From Phytoseiulus persimilis (Eukaryota; Arthropoda; Arachnida; Mesostigmata; Phytoseiidae): a stretch of DNA of 64,000 bases. This document shows positions 51,677 to 63,770 of the stretch, piece after piece. Each line of letters begins with the position of its first letter. The stretch's first letter is position 1. The DNA is taken from positions 29,596,723-29,660,722 of the forward strand of contig CM075103.1 in the NCBI GenBank assembly GCA_037576195.1. Direction: 5' to 3'. The position numbers and the translations under genes are program-made. Under the pieces are notes generated by a model. The model saw only the letters and a program-made list of their open reading frames with translations, made no database searches and was not told the DNA's origin.

Positions 51677-52444
51677 CTTTATACCAGATAACATACAGTA
51701 TGATCCACGTCTCCGACAACACAGCTAAAGCTTAGCAGTCCGCGATCCTCGCCACCGAGCAACACAGTGAGTGAGAAAGGGGGGAGCGTGTCAAGTTCGA
51801 AACAAACGCGGCCATTTCGTGCGACCATGATTGTTCCGACTCTCAGACACAGGTCACCATAAGGTCCTCCGAGGTTCCGGCTGCCTCGCTCCGAAGCGTT
51901 TTTTTCCCCGGGAAATCCTTCTGAAGTTATGAGCGGTCGTTGAATTCGTCAGGTGACATGAGCCAGGTCTGTGTCTATCTCCGAATATGTATTTGGAGTG
52001 ACGTGTTCCTCGTGAGCGGCCCGAGCGAGTTTGACCCATGTCTGTACGTGAGCGAGCCTGGGATGATTCATGGAGTTTGGTTCGCTTTTAAATTCTGTAC
52101 TTGAAGGTACAAAACCTCTGGAGGCTGCGCCGGCAAGCTGCGGCGGGTCCGAACGTTGCCGTGGCGCCGAGACCGACGACGTGTTCAACAGGTTGCTCTG
52201 TCTCGAATTCGCACGGTCAGTCAGCTTTCGTTTCCTGAGTAGCTCCTTCGAGTCATGAATCGAGGAATACAGTAGATGTTCAAGCCCAAATAAATTCAAC
52301 GGCAAACTGGTTCGCACTCGCCCCCCCCCCCCTTCCCCAGATCACCTATGGAGGGCCATACGCTCATGATGAGAATGGTTGCAATCGTTTCACTGGAGAC
52401 GGCAGTTGGCAGCGAGTTCCCGACGAACTCATTCAAAGATGGTT
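51677..52444. other. Interval between ZIP7 and the secreted-protein gene
   Basis: Both genes are on the minus strand. The ZIP7 promoter should lie just above 51677 and the 3' UTR end of the next gene near 52430. A C12 run lies at 52321-52332. I see no other gene. Confidence 0.5.
52321..52332 (+). repeat. C12 homopolymer
   Basis: Twelve consecutive C just beyond the end of the secreted-protein gene. Confidence 0.9.
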
Positions 52445-52450
52445 TTTATT
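52445..52450 (-). terminator. Polyadenylation signal of the secreted-protein gene
   Basis: Minus-strand AATAAA 54 bases after the stop codon at 52504. Confidence 0.7.
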
Positions 52451-52503
52451 TTCCTTCCAAAACGAGGACGACCTGAATATTTACAAATACCATCATCTGA
52501 GTT

Positions 52504-53216
52504 TCAGCCAAGTACAGGTACCAGTCCTCCGAACAGATCTCCACCACCGAGAACGTGTGAGGCAACTCCGGTCACAATATCTGAAAACAACGCAGACAAT
52601 TTCCGAGCAAATCCGCGTCGCCGTTCCATGCGCCGCACTTGCTGAATATAAAGATTTCTCCAGTCGACTCACCAGCTCCGACGGTCAAAAGATTGAGAGC
52701 GCCACCTATAACGCCCCCTATCCCACCTTCCTCTGTGTTGATTCCCAGGGCATCGGTCACGTCATTCACAAGATTGGAAACGCTCCCTGGATAGAAAGAT
52801 GTATTAACCTCGAGTTCGAATGCTCAGAGCGGAAGCTGAACACCAGTGCAGTGGAACTCACTCGTGACTTGACGTAACATTTCGAAAATCGATTCCAACA
52901 CATCGGAAAACTGTTGTTCGTTGGGTGGTCTCACTGGAATGTCAAGACACAGAGCCGTTGGAAACTCCGTCATATTCCTCTTCGTCGCCAGCCATCCGAG
53001 TTCCACATTCTCTTCTACGTGTGTGACCTGACTGAATGCTGAGCCCTGTGCCTAATAACTCGGCTCATATATTCATGAGAATCATGCCCTGATCATTCTT
53101 TCATCGCTTCTGAGCTCGAGAGGATCGTCGACTAGGAAGTTACCTGGTTGAGCTCTGACCCCGGCCAGCAACAAGCAGCAGAGGATGAGGCATGCCAGAA
53201 TCGCTAGACGCGTCAT
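52504..53216 (-). CDS. Small secreted protein, family not recognised
   Basis: Four exons keep phase from ATG at 53216 to TGA at 52504: 53216-53144, 53038-52862, 52786-52673 and 52580-52504, giving 146 aa. Residues 1-22 form a clear signal peptide (MTRLAILACLILCCLLLAGVRA). The mature part has one Cys, a possible N-glycosylation site (NMT), a helix-like acidic middle (FSDVLESIFEMLRQV), and then a Gly/Val/Leu-rich second half with GGIGGVIGGALNLL and a terminal GGGDLFGGLVPVLG. The glycine-rich hydrophobic repeats recall cuticle-associated or salivary proteins of arthropods, but I cannot name a family. The exon 2 acceptor (GGGCTCAG) was chosen because it alone gives the right phase; a later CAG nearby does not. 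Confidence 0.75.
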
Positions 53217-54366
53217 TTTCACTGAAGTCGATGCTGAGGTTCGAGGCGCCGGAGCAGCATAGAGCGGCTGGAGCGATCGCCAGAACTGAGCTTTGTTCGA
53301 AGCCTCCAATGGAATTAGTCCAGCAATTATGAAAATTTGTTCTCCCATATCTGGGTCACTACTTCCGTGTCAAGGTGAAAACCTCTTCCAAAGTTGTTCC
53401 CTTTGCGGAAGTATTGGAACCCCGGCTGGACTGTATGGCTGCCTGGTCCTCGATAATGCTCGGTCACGAAGCACGCCACGGAACCCCAAAACATCATGTC
53501 TGATAGAAAACTGGTTCAGTCTCCGCCCGTTGTCGGATCTTTCGGTTCTTCATTGCGCCTCAAAATCAGTTCCTCACTGTCCGCTCACCCTCCACAGTGT
53601 TCGCTGACGCCAGAAGCCAGGGGCTCCGCCCTCTATTCACATGCAGCTCTGTTCCGATCTGCGTCTCCCCAACGCAGATAAACAGGGAGTCATCAGGTGC
53701 TTTTCCATCTGGAGGCACAAATTCCTTTCAACTGTGAATTTTCCGCGAACCGGAAGCACATCTGGTGGTCTTGGGACGAATCACAGGATATCAGATAACG
53801 TGAACTTAACCCGCTCCCAGAATCCATCAGTCGTCTTAGAAGAGCAGAGTCATCACGAGCGGGAGAGATTGAATGAGTGGACACAAATTATCCGTAACTT
53901 TCGCAGTTTCTAATTTTATTTTGCTTCCAATACGTTTTTTCTTTTAAAACTGGTGAAATTGATCGTGGGGGAGGGGTTAGCAGACTTGCCAAAACAAGTT
54001 TCGATCGGTGGGGTGCGGGTTCATTAAGCATGGAATGTTTGTGATGCCCATCGTCACTCGCGACTGATATCTTCCCTCTCAGCGAGGGGAATTTCTTGAG
54101 ATTTCTTAAAACTCTCAGTTGGAACAGGGGCCTTGTGAAGGGTCCGCTATTCCGTCAAATAATCTTAAGCCGAGTCGCTCACGCCGATGGTTGAATGGTA
54201 TTCCGTACTGGTATCCTCATTCCATAATCAAGGCATATAACAGCTCACATTCGAAAAATACTCAACTCTCTCAAATCTATCTAAGTATCGCACCTAAGAA
54301 CGCCGCCGACCAGTTAGTTTGGCCCGAGCCGGTCGAGAACGTTTTTCAAAACTCCTCCAAAGTAAT
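53217..54366. other. Interval before nuf, mostly 3' UTR
   Basis: The AATAAA at 53915-53920 (minus) suggests that 53900-54366 is the nuf 3' UTR. The rest (53217-53890) should hold the promoter of the secreted-protein gene; I see no further coding exon. Confidence 0.5.
53915..53920 (-). terminator. Polyadenylation signal of nuf
   Basis: Minus-strand AATAAA about 450 bases after the nuf stop at 54367, in a T/A-rich patch. Confidence 0.6.
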
Positions 54367-57300
54367 TCAACTCTTCCTTTCGAGAACTTGTGGGTTGGTC
54401 ATGATGATGTTGGAGAGCACAGTGCCAATATATTCTCTCAGATGTACATTCGTGTCTTTCAGCTTTATAAGCTGCTCGAGAAGCTCCTCTTTTGAAAGCA
54501 TGGCGAGATTATTAGTTTCAGCTGCCCAGTTGTTGTCCTGAGATCCAGGATCACCATCCTGGAGGAGTCGCTGACCTCGACCGACCTGGAACATACACGG
54601 CTAAATTCATCGGGTCTTCCCTCGGCTGATACGCATGAGTAGTGGGGGTTAATTCTCGAAACTTTCGGTCGTTGACTACCTTGAGCTCCATGAGTTCCTC
54701 TTCAAGCTCCTCGTTCTTTTCTTTCAAACGACGATTGTCGAGTCTCATCCGTTCCAGCTCTTTCTCCATAGCCTCGTAATGTACTGGAAGACTCTGGATA
54801 AAAGACGCCGAGCGTTCCCGCAGCGGATCGCCATCCTGCAAAATGGCAATAAATGTGGAATGAGCTTAGAACAAGCTGAATTTCACGGAGTCTCTAGTTT
54901 CGATAGCTCCAGACAACTCACGTGGTTCATCAAGCCCTTGATCCGCGATTGTTGTAGTTCTTCGATCCGCTGCGTCAGTTCCTGCACAATCTGAGGGCAA
55001 GAAAGAATCCCCTTTAGACATTGATCGCAGGACGAACTCGATTCGATTGTTGTGATTTCATAGGAGCTTGTTACGGCAAAGTTGGTTCACCACCTACCCC
55101 CTGCGACATTTGTTTTTCTCTAAAGTAATCTTCCCGCTCTTTCCGCGTCATCTGTAAAGGCGGAACGTATCGGCATGAGAACTGCGTTCCATCAGTTCTG
55201 GAGCTCATTCTTGAATTTCCGTCCAGAACTCGTCTGACTGCGCTGAGTCCCCTGCACAACTCACATCTTGCAGGGCTCTGTGGTCCTGTTTGGCTACTTG
55301 GAGCTCCTGCTGAGCTTCGGCGCATTGTTCGACCGCCGTTTTCCGTTCTTGTCGCAGCTGTTCGTTGACTGCCCGGAGCTTGATAAGTTCTTCTTTCGTC
55401 TCCAAGTGCTCCTTCTGTGGGTGAATTTATTTTTAGAGAATCCACCGGATAGCGCTCGAGCGACGCATGAGGTTTAAGACATCAAGCGCATCCTATCATG
55501 AGCTTTCCTCACGAATCAGGACGGCGGAGACCTTCCAGCTCACCTGGAGATCAAGTATTTTGTTGACATGCTGATCCACCTCGAGGGACCGCTCCCGGTC
55601 CTTGCGTTCAATCATCTGCGTGAACTGGCGGCGTTCGTCTCTGAGCCGCTCCTCAGATTTAACCTCAATTTCTCTCAAATTCTCTTCGAGTAGATGTATG
55701 CTGCAATTGGACCAATCGTGTTGAATCATCCCCCTCGTCGCAAAACATCCGAGTGAATTTCTCGATTAGAAATCGACTGAGGATATTGCCGCTTACCGCT
55801 GAGTTAGACTCGAGTTCTCTTGTCTGACCCGATGGTAGAGATCTTTATTAGTAGAAAGGTCGTCACTCAGGACTGACATTTGCATTTCCATGACCTGAAC
55901 CTGTAACAGTCAAGATGTCAGCTTCCTAAAGTGGACAGATCTGGAGCCATTTACCTCCATCGAACATTCAAGACCGGAATGTCACGGCGCAGCGTCCTCG
56001 TGTGCGACACGTAATGAAACAATATACGTTCTCATTTATCAGCAATGATCTCACCTTATCGGTGAGGTCATCGACGACCTGAGAGTGGTCCGTGAAAGAA
56101 CAGGCATCATCATTGTCTTCTCCCCCGAATGAAAAGGACGACCTGCAACGAATCAGATCGCGTCTCGATTAGTCTCTTGTGGGGTTTCCTCGCTGAGAAA
56201 ACCTTCATCGAAAGAGGGGAGACAAGCTCATTTACCTCCTGGAGAGTGCAGAGTTCAAGGAAGCGTTCGCCACGGCGGCTGCGGACAAGTCTTTCCCGAA
56301 GGAGTTTCCGAGCGATTTCGCGGAACTGGAAACAGATCGATATTAAACTCGACATTTTGGGCATGTGGAACGAATAAACTGAGGGAAGGTGCAGAGATGA
56401 ATCGAGCACAGAGAATCAGCGGCGAAAGTTCAGGAAAGAGCGTCCCCCGACATCGCAGAGCGAAGAGGAAAGTGGTTGAACCGCGTCGTCTCCGGCGAAA
56501 ACTGTCGCAGGTCGGCAGTCAGTAGGCGGAAATCAGACTGGAGTCAGCGACAAAGCAAGCTGCGCTTGAAGGGGGCGAGTTAAACTTCCAACTTCATGAT
56601 TTCTGTTCCTCCTTCGCTCCACCGTGAATGGGATTTCGTATCCGATGAAGGAGCAGACGCGGCGCTCGATTCTCGACGAAAAATAGAAAGCTGAAAGCCC
56701 CGCACACGGCCATAACCAATGTTAGATATTTTCCACAAAAGCTTCGCGGGCCGCGAGGGTAACAATGATGATGACCGAAAGGAGCCGATTTTTTTCAAGA
56801 TTGACCTTCCGCTGTTCGAAACTGCACTTTTGATCAGGCCGTCTTCGAATTCGGAACCGTCTTCGAATTCGGAACCGTCTTCGTGCTCGATGAAGAGGTC
56901 GTGCGTTAGTGAGCAGCCATACCCGATAATCTTCTCCAAGAACTAGTTTCGGCAACTCGATCTGAAGCATTCGTCATGCGTCCATTGAGAAGCTGTGGAT
57001 AACCGCGAACCTTGGGGGGAGGAATCGGAACGATCCCTGCTAAAGACGCCATCACTGGGGCAAAAGTTCACACACCATCACCATGGTTAGTTCGCGCATC
57101 GCCACACCGTTAACCCTTCACCATGAGCCGATACCGAAAGAGAAGTAAGCTATTCTTGCCCAACTTCCGCTCTTCCTTCTGTTAGTTTCAATAACTTGAA
57201 GCTCAACTGACCAACTACTTCTCCTAAGACTCGTTCGACTCCATGTGTTCCTATTGGCAAACCGGTGAATACTTGGCGAACCCTCCCGAAAGCTGTCCTG

Positions 57301-60300
57301 ACTTCTGGGGAAAAATGCCTCGGTGGTTACAAGGTCGGTCTCGAGAATGTCGGCATCTCGGTGACATTTTTCACTGATCTGAATCTGAGCTGTCCAGCTT
57401 CGATTTTTCTCAGTTTTCCCTCCATTCTTCTCCTCCTTATGAACCATCCGACCCTCGGATCCTTCGGGTCAAGGACATCATCGGCGCATCTTCAACCGTC
57501 AAAGTTGCTGACATCGAAAACATTCGATAGCGGACTGTCTCTGTCGTCAGGCGCGCGTACCTGAAGTTGCGAAACCTACCTCAACGATTCATTGACCCTC
57601 TTGTTGCCGTTCAAGTCCTCGTCGTAGTCGCACTCGAATCGTTCCTCGTTGCGCTCGTCCAATCCCGAATCTGTTGGGGATTGAGCTCTGAGGAAGGCCG
57701 CTATCGTGCTGTCGGCATTAGGAGAAGCAATGGCGCTCTCATTCTGAAAATGAACAACCACATCAGTGCCCTGATAGAACGTGCCCTGCCGAAAGTCGCG
57801 CCCAGGATTTTGAGAGAGGGGGGAGGGGTATGATGAACTCCATATTGAGTCAGCCGGGAATTTCGGAGGGAACCCTGCTGTCCCTCCCCTAAGCACGCAA
57901 CTGCTCCCCGAGTGCCAAACCGAGAATCTTAAAAGTTTCCTCGAAATTCAGAGTCATGCAACCTTCGGAGGAATTCTACGGGAAGTCGACGGAGCGCCTC
58001 TCGCTCCTTCTGTCATCTGTGAATCACGGAATCGAGCTGGTGGCGATTCGGAAAGTCGCTCGAGCGGCAGCCCAGAACTGTGTGGATCACTTGAATCCAA
58101 CGAGAGAAGTCGTTTGTCGCTCAGAAAGATAGCGAACGTATTGGACAGGAGTAACAAATCCATTAAAAATTGAATGTCTCAACGACTTCCCGTATGGACC
58201 GCTGTCAAAATCTGTGGAATTCCTGGTTAACGATTGGGGATTCCATTGGCGGGACGGATCGAGCGGTATAATACCGTTCTCTATGATCTATGCGGCCATT
58301 GTTCTCCACGGATGTCCTTCAGAAAGTCAGCTAGTCACTCACTCACTGTCGGTAGTCATTTGAGCCCATCCGAGGTTCAATCCGCTCGAGCGTTCCATCC
58401 CATGATCGCTCCTCATTGTCTATCATGTAAACGATCATGGTTTGTCACCGCCGAAATCCTATCGAGAGCACCACGCTGGGCGCTCCGGGATTCGTTCTGC
58501 TCGAGGGTCGCTTCGCAGTGGAAGACTTTATTGCCACAAAGTTGGATTGGAAGAAATATTTTGATTCTATCGAACTCTTCTGCCTTGAGAGGGATATTCT
58601 GTTGCAGCCGGCCCACCAATGAGGCATCGCGCTGTCGCTAACCTACGGAGAAAATGTTCTCGCTTTCCCTTCTCACAGAAAAAGAACTTTACCAACAGCG
58701 AAACTTGGCAACGACAATGTTGTGGTACTCGGAAGCTCGGCGGAAATACGGTTCGGAGAGCTCTTGCCGATCGAGACTCCGCGATCGCCACTTTCGTTCA
58801 CCGATCCATATGTCTTATACCACATGAGGAATGTCAATAGATGCCCAAGGCATCATCCAGCAATGTGAATGGATTGATGATTATTGCTTGAGTTCAGTCT
58901 TGCAAGCTAGACATCATATCTCGATCTCGAAGGTCTCCCTGGAGTAGAGCGTCGAAGTTCGAGCTTTTTCCATCAAGCGTCATCCATCAATCCATGAATG
59001 AGTGGACGGCTGCTGATCGACAAGACCACGAGAGCTGATCAGTCAGCATAAGAAAACTGGATGCATGGGGCTGCGGGACGGACGAAGTCTTCCGTGCTCA
59101 GATCCCGTAGACTTTTGTTTGAATAATATACAAGTTTGGAGATATTCAGTTTTAACGCAGCGCGGCAGAAGTTTCATTCGGCGAGGTATCATTCTGAAGC
59201 AACGGCAATGACAGCAACAGCCAGCTGAAGAACCAGTGCAAAGCAGAAAACAATCGAAGGACAACAGGGGCTAAGGAAATGGAAGAAAATCAAACAAATG
59301 TGCCGAAGAAGTCGTTGAGAGAAGAGCCCCGAGTGGTCAGCATTTTAACGCGCTGCTTTTTTTCCGGCGTGCCCAAGTGCCTGCCAAAGCCGGTTGAGCG
59401 GGCGTTGAATTGCCTCTAGGAAGTTTCCTCCACTTCGAAATCGCCGGTTAACGTCCACCGCGTCGTGTCAATGCAGTGACCGGGATGTAGAGAACAAAAA
59501 CTTCGGCAACGATCGGTCGGATCAGGCAAAACGAAAGCGACAGGAGTCCACAACCGCATTCGAATGAACAACCAGGAGCGGCAGCAGAGTAGGTATTTCT
59601 TCCCGCACCAGAGCCGTCACCAACTCGTGTTCAGAGCAACAGGTGGCAACAACTGCAAACGAATCTCGGCCGTCCAATGGGCGAGAGCAGCCCGCACGGA
59701 GCTGATGGTAAGCCGTCTCCCGAACGAGCGGGAACGATTCCTCCGATAGTAAGCGGCGACTAGCGAAAACCACGGCGGTAAGGTATAACGGTCATGGGTC
59801 GCACAGATGGTCACAGTATCTATCCATGTCGGACGACGCCGGTTTCCCATTCTCGAGGGATGGCGATTCAAGTTCTTTTCGGATAAAGATCTTCTCGCAG
59901 ATTTCTTCCGCAACGCATTAACAATTCGTGTTCGCGTGACAGATGTTAGTCCGGCTGTCTGAGTGACTGTCTGACTGACTGCGCCCGGTCTGTGTATTGC
60001 AATAGCGAAGTTTTTTCTTCCATCCTAATCAAGGACAATTTACGGTTGGCATTGATGTGTTCTCACAAAGCGATGACAACAGCAACAAAATCGCAACAGC
60101 AAAAAAAGGAAGGAAAAAGACCCGTTCACAGCGTGTTCCCTTTTTCTGTTAGCTATTGTTTTCGCAATTCGATTATGAAGGAAATCACTGCTATCTATCG
60201 AAACAACCGGTCGTAAAATCACAGCGACGACGCGACGTTGACTAAGAAGAGCCCGCACAGAAAAGTCCGTTGCGCAATCGGAATTAGTCCTGTCGACCGG

Positions 60301-63300
60301 AGCGAGCGTTCCTCCGTCCTCCTTACTCCCGACTTGCTCTCGACAAACTTGAAGCTCCCTGAGCAATCGATAATGAACACACGGAACTCGGCGTCTTGCG
60401 ACGTGTCGTTCGGACTTGGGAGCGAACTTCATGATTCATCGCCTGATACAGCCGAATAAGGAAGACACTTCGGTCGGAACGGGTTGTTGTTTTGTTTTTG
60501 TGCTTTCGTTGAACAAGTTTCCGCACACCGAAAAACTTCCCCTTTTCCATTCGATCCCCTCCGGGCTTGCTACGACTCGATCCGCATGACACAGCCGCAA
60601 CAGGCACTAGCAGGAATTCATGTTCTTCGATGATCGGTACCCCGTTTTCGCTCGATGCGGAGCGGCAGGAGCATAGGTCCCTAAGAACTGTAGAAGGAAA
60701 TTACCTTTTCTCTCTCTAACGCGCTCAGCATCTCAAGGTAGACGACGAACGTACGAAGTGTCCTCAGTTCCGGACTTCATTCAGAGTCACCCGAGTCGAC
60801 TGAGCTCCCATCGGCGACGTCGAGCGGAAACTGAATGACTGTGGTGGTCAGGCGTTTCACATGGGGAAATCCGATCATGGGAGAGCGACGGGTTCTTGGC
60901 ACAATGACAACCTGCCGTTGCTGGTCTCAACACTGACACTGGGCACGGGAACACAACGAACAAGGTCCGAGTTTGGGATCGTGCTCCAGGAAGTGATGGT
61001 GAGGCTGTCAGACGGTCAGTCAAACGACACCCCCTGCACACTACGAGCAGATCATCTGCTGGAGCTGCTGCTGCCAGGAGCGGCGGCAGCCATTGTGTCA
61101 CGGCGAAGTTCGTCGGACCACCGCCAAGCTGGCGGCCACGGAAAAGCGCCACATTTCGAATCTGAAGTCGTGTGGCGACTTGACACAGCCGTCGGCAGCG
61201 GCGTGGGAAGAAAAACACGCTTCCCACAATGTGAGCACCCACTTCAAACACTCTGGGCCGAACACCGCCGACTCCACTCAGAGCGTTGTGTTTCGCTCAA
61301 GGTGGTCGCTCAATTAGAAATACGTTCGACAGAAATGTATTCGCTTGTCGGGCTGTTTCAGTCAGTCGCGATAATGTTCAAGGGAGGGAGATCTTGACGC
61401 GTGAGCTGAAACGGTGAAGATTTGATTCAGAGGTGACAGCTTCAAACCTCCAGCGAACCGAGCTCCAAGGATCGGCAAACTCGCTCGCGGTCAACGAACG
61501 CGCTTCATCGTCAGAATCCGCAGCTTTTTCCCCATTCAGGAGTTTGACTTCTTACTTTTCTGAATGGAATCTTCGATGTTGCTGACCTCGAGAGGTCTTC
61601 AATTCGAATCAAACATCGATCACACGAACTTGACCCTAGTGATCGCAGCGGACGGATCATCGAGTTCATGCATAATTCATCGAGCATATGCTTATGGAAA
61701 AGAGCGCTCCGGGACCAGAGCTGGAACCGCCGCTCTGAGACACTTTCCAGTCTTGGAATCCAGGAGGTATCGCTCCCCAGGAATCGAAGAAGACTCCGAC
61801 GGTTCCGCTACGGAAACAGAACCGCGCGAGCCCAAGGAGGCATGTTTCGATGTCACCGATCGATGAGAATGGGAGTTTCAGAGCTCCACGGAAAGACTTT
61901 GTCAAAGAACGTTCGCAGAACCATGTGGAATGTGGCGCTCAGCTGAACATCACAAAATTGAAAAAAAAAAAAATCAGTATTCTCATTTCAGTTCCGGAGA
62001 GATATAGACTTGAGATCGGAAATCTTTCGAAACTGGTTCCCGGAAGCGCTACTTCGCGAAATCTGCCGAAATCTGTGACCGATTCTGCCTTCTTGCATTG
62101 GTCTCTCTTAGAGAGCACGCGAAACTTCCGCGAAATTCGTTGAACGTCGGATGTGCTACGGATATCGTTCGAAGAACCACGCATTGAGTATAAAACTCCG
62201 CTCTCTTTGGACGGGTTTGGCCGATTCTCTAGAAATCCCGGCCTGGTTGATCCGCAGCGGATCCGTTCCCGAGAGGAAGTCAGTCCTACTCTAGCGCTTT
62301 GAGAATATTCCCATTCTGAGGCACCGCCTGTCTTGAGCGGCACTTCGTCGCGAAATAATGGTCTCGCGAGTGATCTGATGTTCTGCAGAAGCCACAATCC
62401 GATGCAGCTTACAGATCACCGCCAGTGCCGAGCAGGCGAGTGCATACTTTCCCGCAGCGCGTCGGCAGCGCTCTGACTGCTGTGGGTAGGGGGCCTGAAA
62501 GCGGTGACAGCTACGTGCCTATCCGCGAGTGCCCCAGTCGGTTGAGGTAGGAATGCCTCTGAGCCTTCTTTCGAGAACTTTTTCGGAAACATTGATTCTT
62601 ACACAACTAGGAATGTCTACACGACTCCTTCTTGCGATTTGAGCCAGCGATCGACGGCTTGTTTGACCACTTGGCCGACAAACTCAACGCCGGAACGCTG
62701 GGCAGCGCTAGCCAAATGAAGCGCTCAAAATTTCGGCACAACTCTAAATTCGAGAGTCATGGACCGATCATTTTCTAAGTAGGATCAACTTCGAGGTTGT
62801 TCTTACCGGAAGTTGTTGACTTTCTAAACTACAAGGCGACGACGGTGTCGACGATGCTGAATCTGCAACGAGAAATCGAGATTTACCCACTGGGAGCTCT
62901 CCCTAACCTGCTCCGGGACCTAATACGAATCGACGCATGACTTGTCACAGAAATCGAATACCCGCAATCGGGGTGCTGGCGTTCATGAAGCGCGAAGGGA
63001 TCAACGGCGGGCAGCACAACAATCGGAATGGCAGTGATATTGGCATTCATTGAATGAGTCGTTACACAATGATCGGCGGACCATAACGGCCTTCATCATG
63101 AACGGCATCAACGACTAAGCGATGTGCCACCATGTGACAATGACACAGTTTCCTCCTCCGATCCCGTTATCCTGATGCATTCCAGTGAAGATGCGAAAAC
63201 CTGACGAGCGGACGGCTCATTGCCGGCTGATGAGTTTCATTACTTCGGATTTCGCCCTGAACCTCTCACCTCGAACCAAAATCGGAGATTCCGAGCGATG

Positions 63301-63595
63301 GCCAGGCTTTACCTTCGATGTGTGAGTCTTCTGACCCTTGAGCTAATGTGTGGGCCAGAATTCCGCCGATCAGCTGTCCGGACACTCCAGAGTGGACCGA
63401 GGTGATCAAGACTCGATTCGAGGGCCGACTCCGCGCGGGAAAAATATGCTCTTCATCCTCAGAACTTGAAGATGGCTTACCTTCTTCATCGTGCCTCGTG
63501 AGAGTGCTGATGGCGGAAACTCCTCTGCTGAAGTCTTCGAATGTGATGACGCCCCGGTCCGCCGGATCGAAATAGTTGACTATAACATTGATTTG
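54367..63595 (-). CDS. nuf: Rab11 family-interacting protein 3/4-like (nuclear fallout), 5' end outside window
   Basis: Class II Rab11-FIP: a coiled-coil dimer that binds Rab11/Arf on recycling endosomes and guides membrane delivery in cytokinesis. Exons, 5' to 3': 63595-63481, then (after a gap) 57743-57580, 56325-56236, 56142-56055, 55900-55797, 55700-55544, 55414-55265, 55151-55098, 54990-54922, 54835-54680 and 54585-54367. From 57743 onward all phases agree. The first exon has an EF-hand (NYFDPADRGVITFEDFSRGV). The exons from 55900 on are Glu/Lys/Gln-rich heptad coiled coil. The last exon ends with a Rab11-binding domain: TNVHLREYIGTVLSNII, then NPQVLE. The exon at 63595 ends in phase 1 but 57743 starts in phase 0, so at least one exon in 57744-63480 is missing from this model. 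Upstream EF-hand exons must lie at or beyond the right edge. The exon at 57743 could also start a shorter isoform. Confidence 0.88.
56841..56883. repeat. 18-base tandem repeat inside a nuf intron
   Basis: Two perfect copies of an 18-base unit (GTCTTCGAATTCGGAACC), plus a partial third. On the minus strand it encodes Glu-Asp-Gly-Ser-Glu-Phe repeats within an open frame (56939-56580) that begins with ATG. It may be a chance repeat or an unplaced nuf exon. Confidence 0.8.
57744..63480. other. 5.7-kb gap inside the nuf gene with unplaced frames
   Basis: At least one nuf exon must lie here because the flanking phases differ. Candidates on the minus strand include 58163-57954 (Ser/Pro/Arg-rich) and 61905-61666. 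Plus-strand frames at 58437-58622 and 61564-61866 also look partly coding. Alternative first exons and promoters are likely in a gap of this size. Nothing here could be fixed. Confidence 0.4.
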
Positions 63596-63679
63596 CTGCG
63601 GAGAAAGAGAGGAAACCGATGAAACCCTGGAGTTGAGCGCTATTTTCAATTCCTTTTCTCTCAATTTTCACGGCCTCAG

Positions 63680-63770
63680 GACCTCGCGCAATCGGACGAA
63701 GAATGCCCCGTTAAAAAGAAGCCCTCCAGCAAGAAAGTGTTGGCGAACACCCACAGCCCTGTTGTCATTG
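63680..63770 (+). CDS. Candidate exon on the plus strand, opposite nuf
   Basis: After a CGGCCTCAG acceptor the frame encodes 30 residues (DLAQSDEECPVKKKPSSKK onwards) up to a G|GTATGC donor. Codon choice and the Lys/Ser-rich content look genuine, but no partner exons were found. It would sit in a nuf intron on the opposite strand, or belong to a gene extending past the right edge. Confidence 0.35.

Noticed and set aside
58437-58622. Plus-strand frame resembling a kinase segment (GFVLLEGRFAVEDF)
   Set aside because: No P-loop upstream, no splice partners, and it lies inside the nuf gap with open frames on the other strand.
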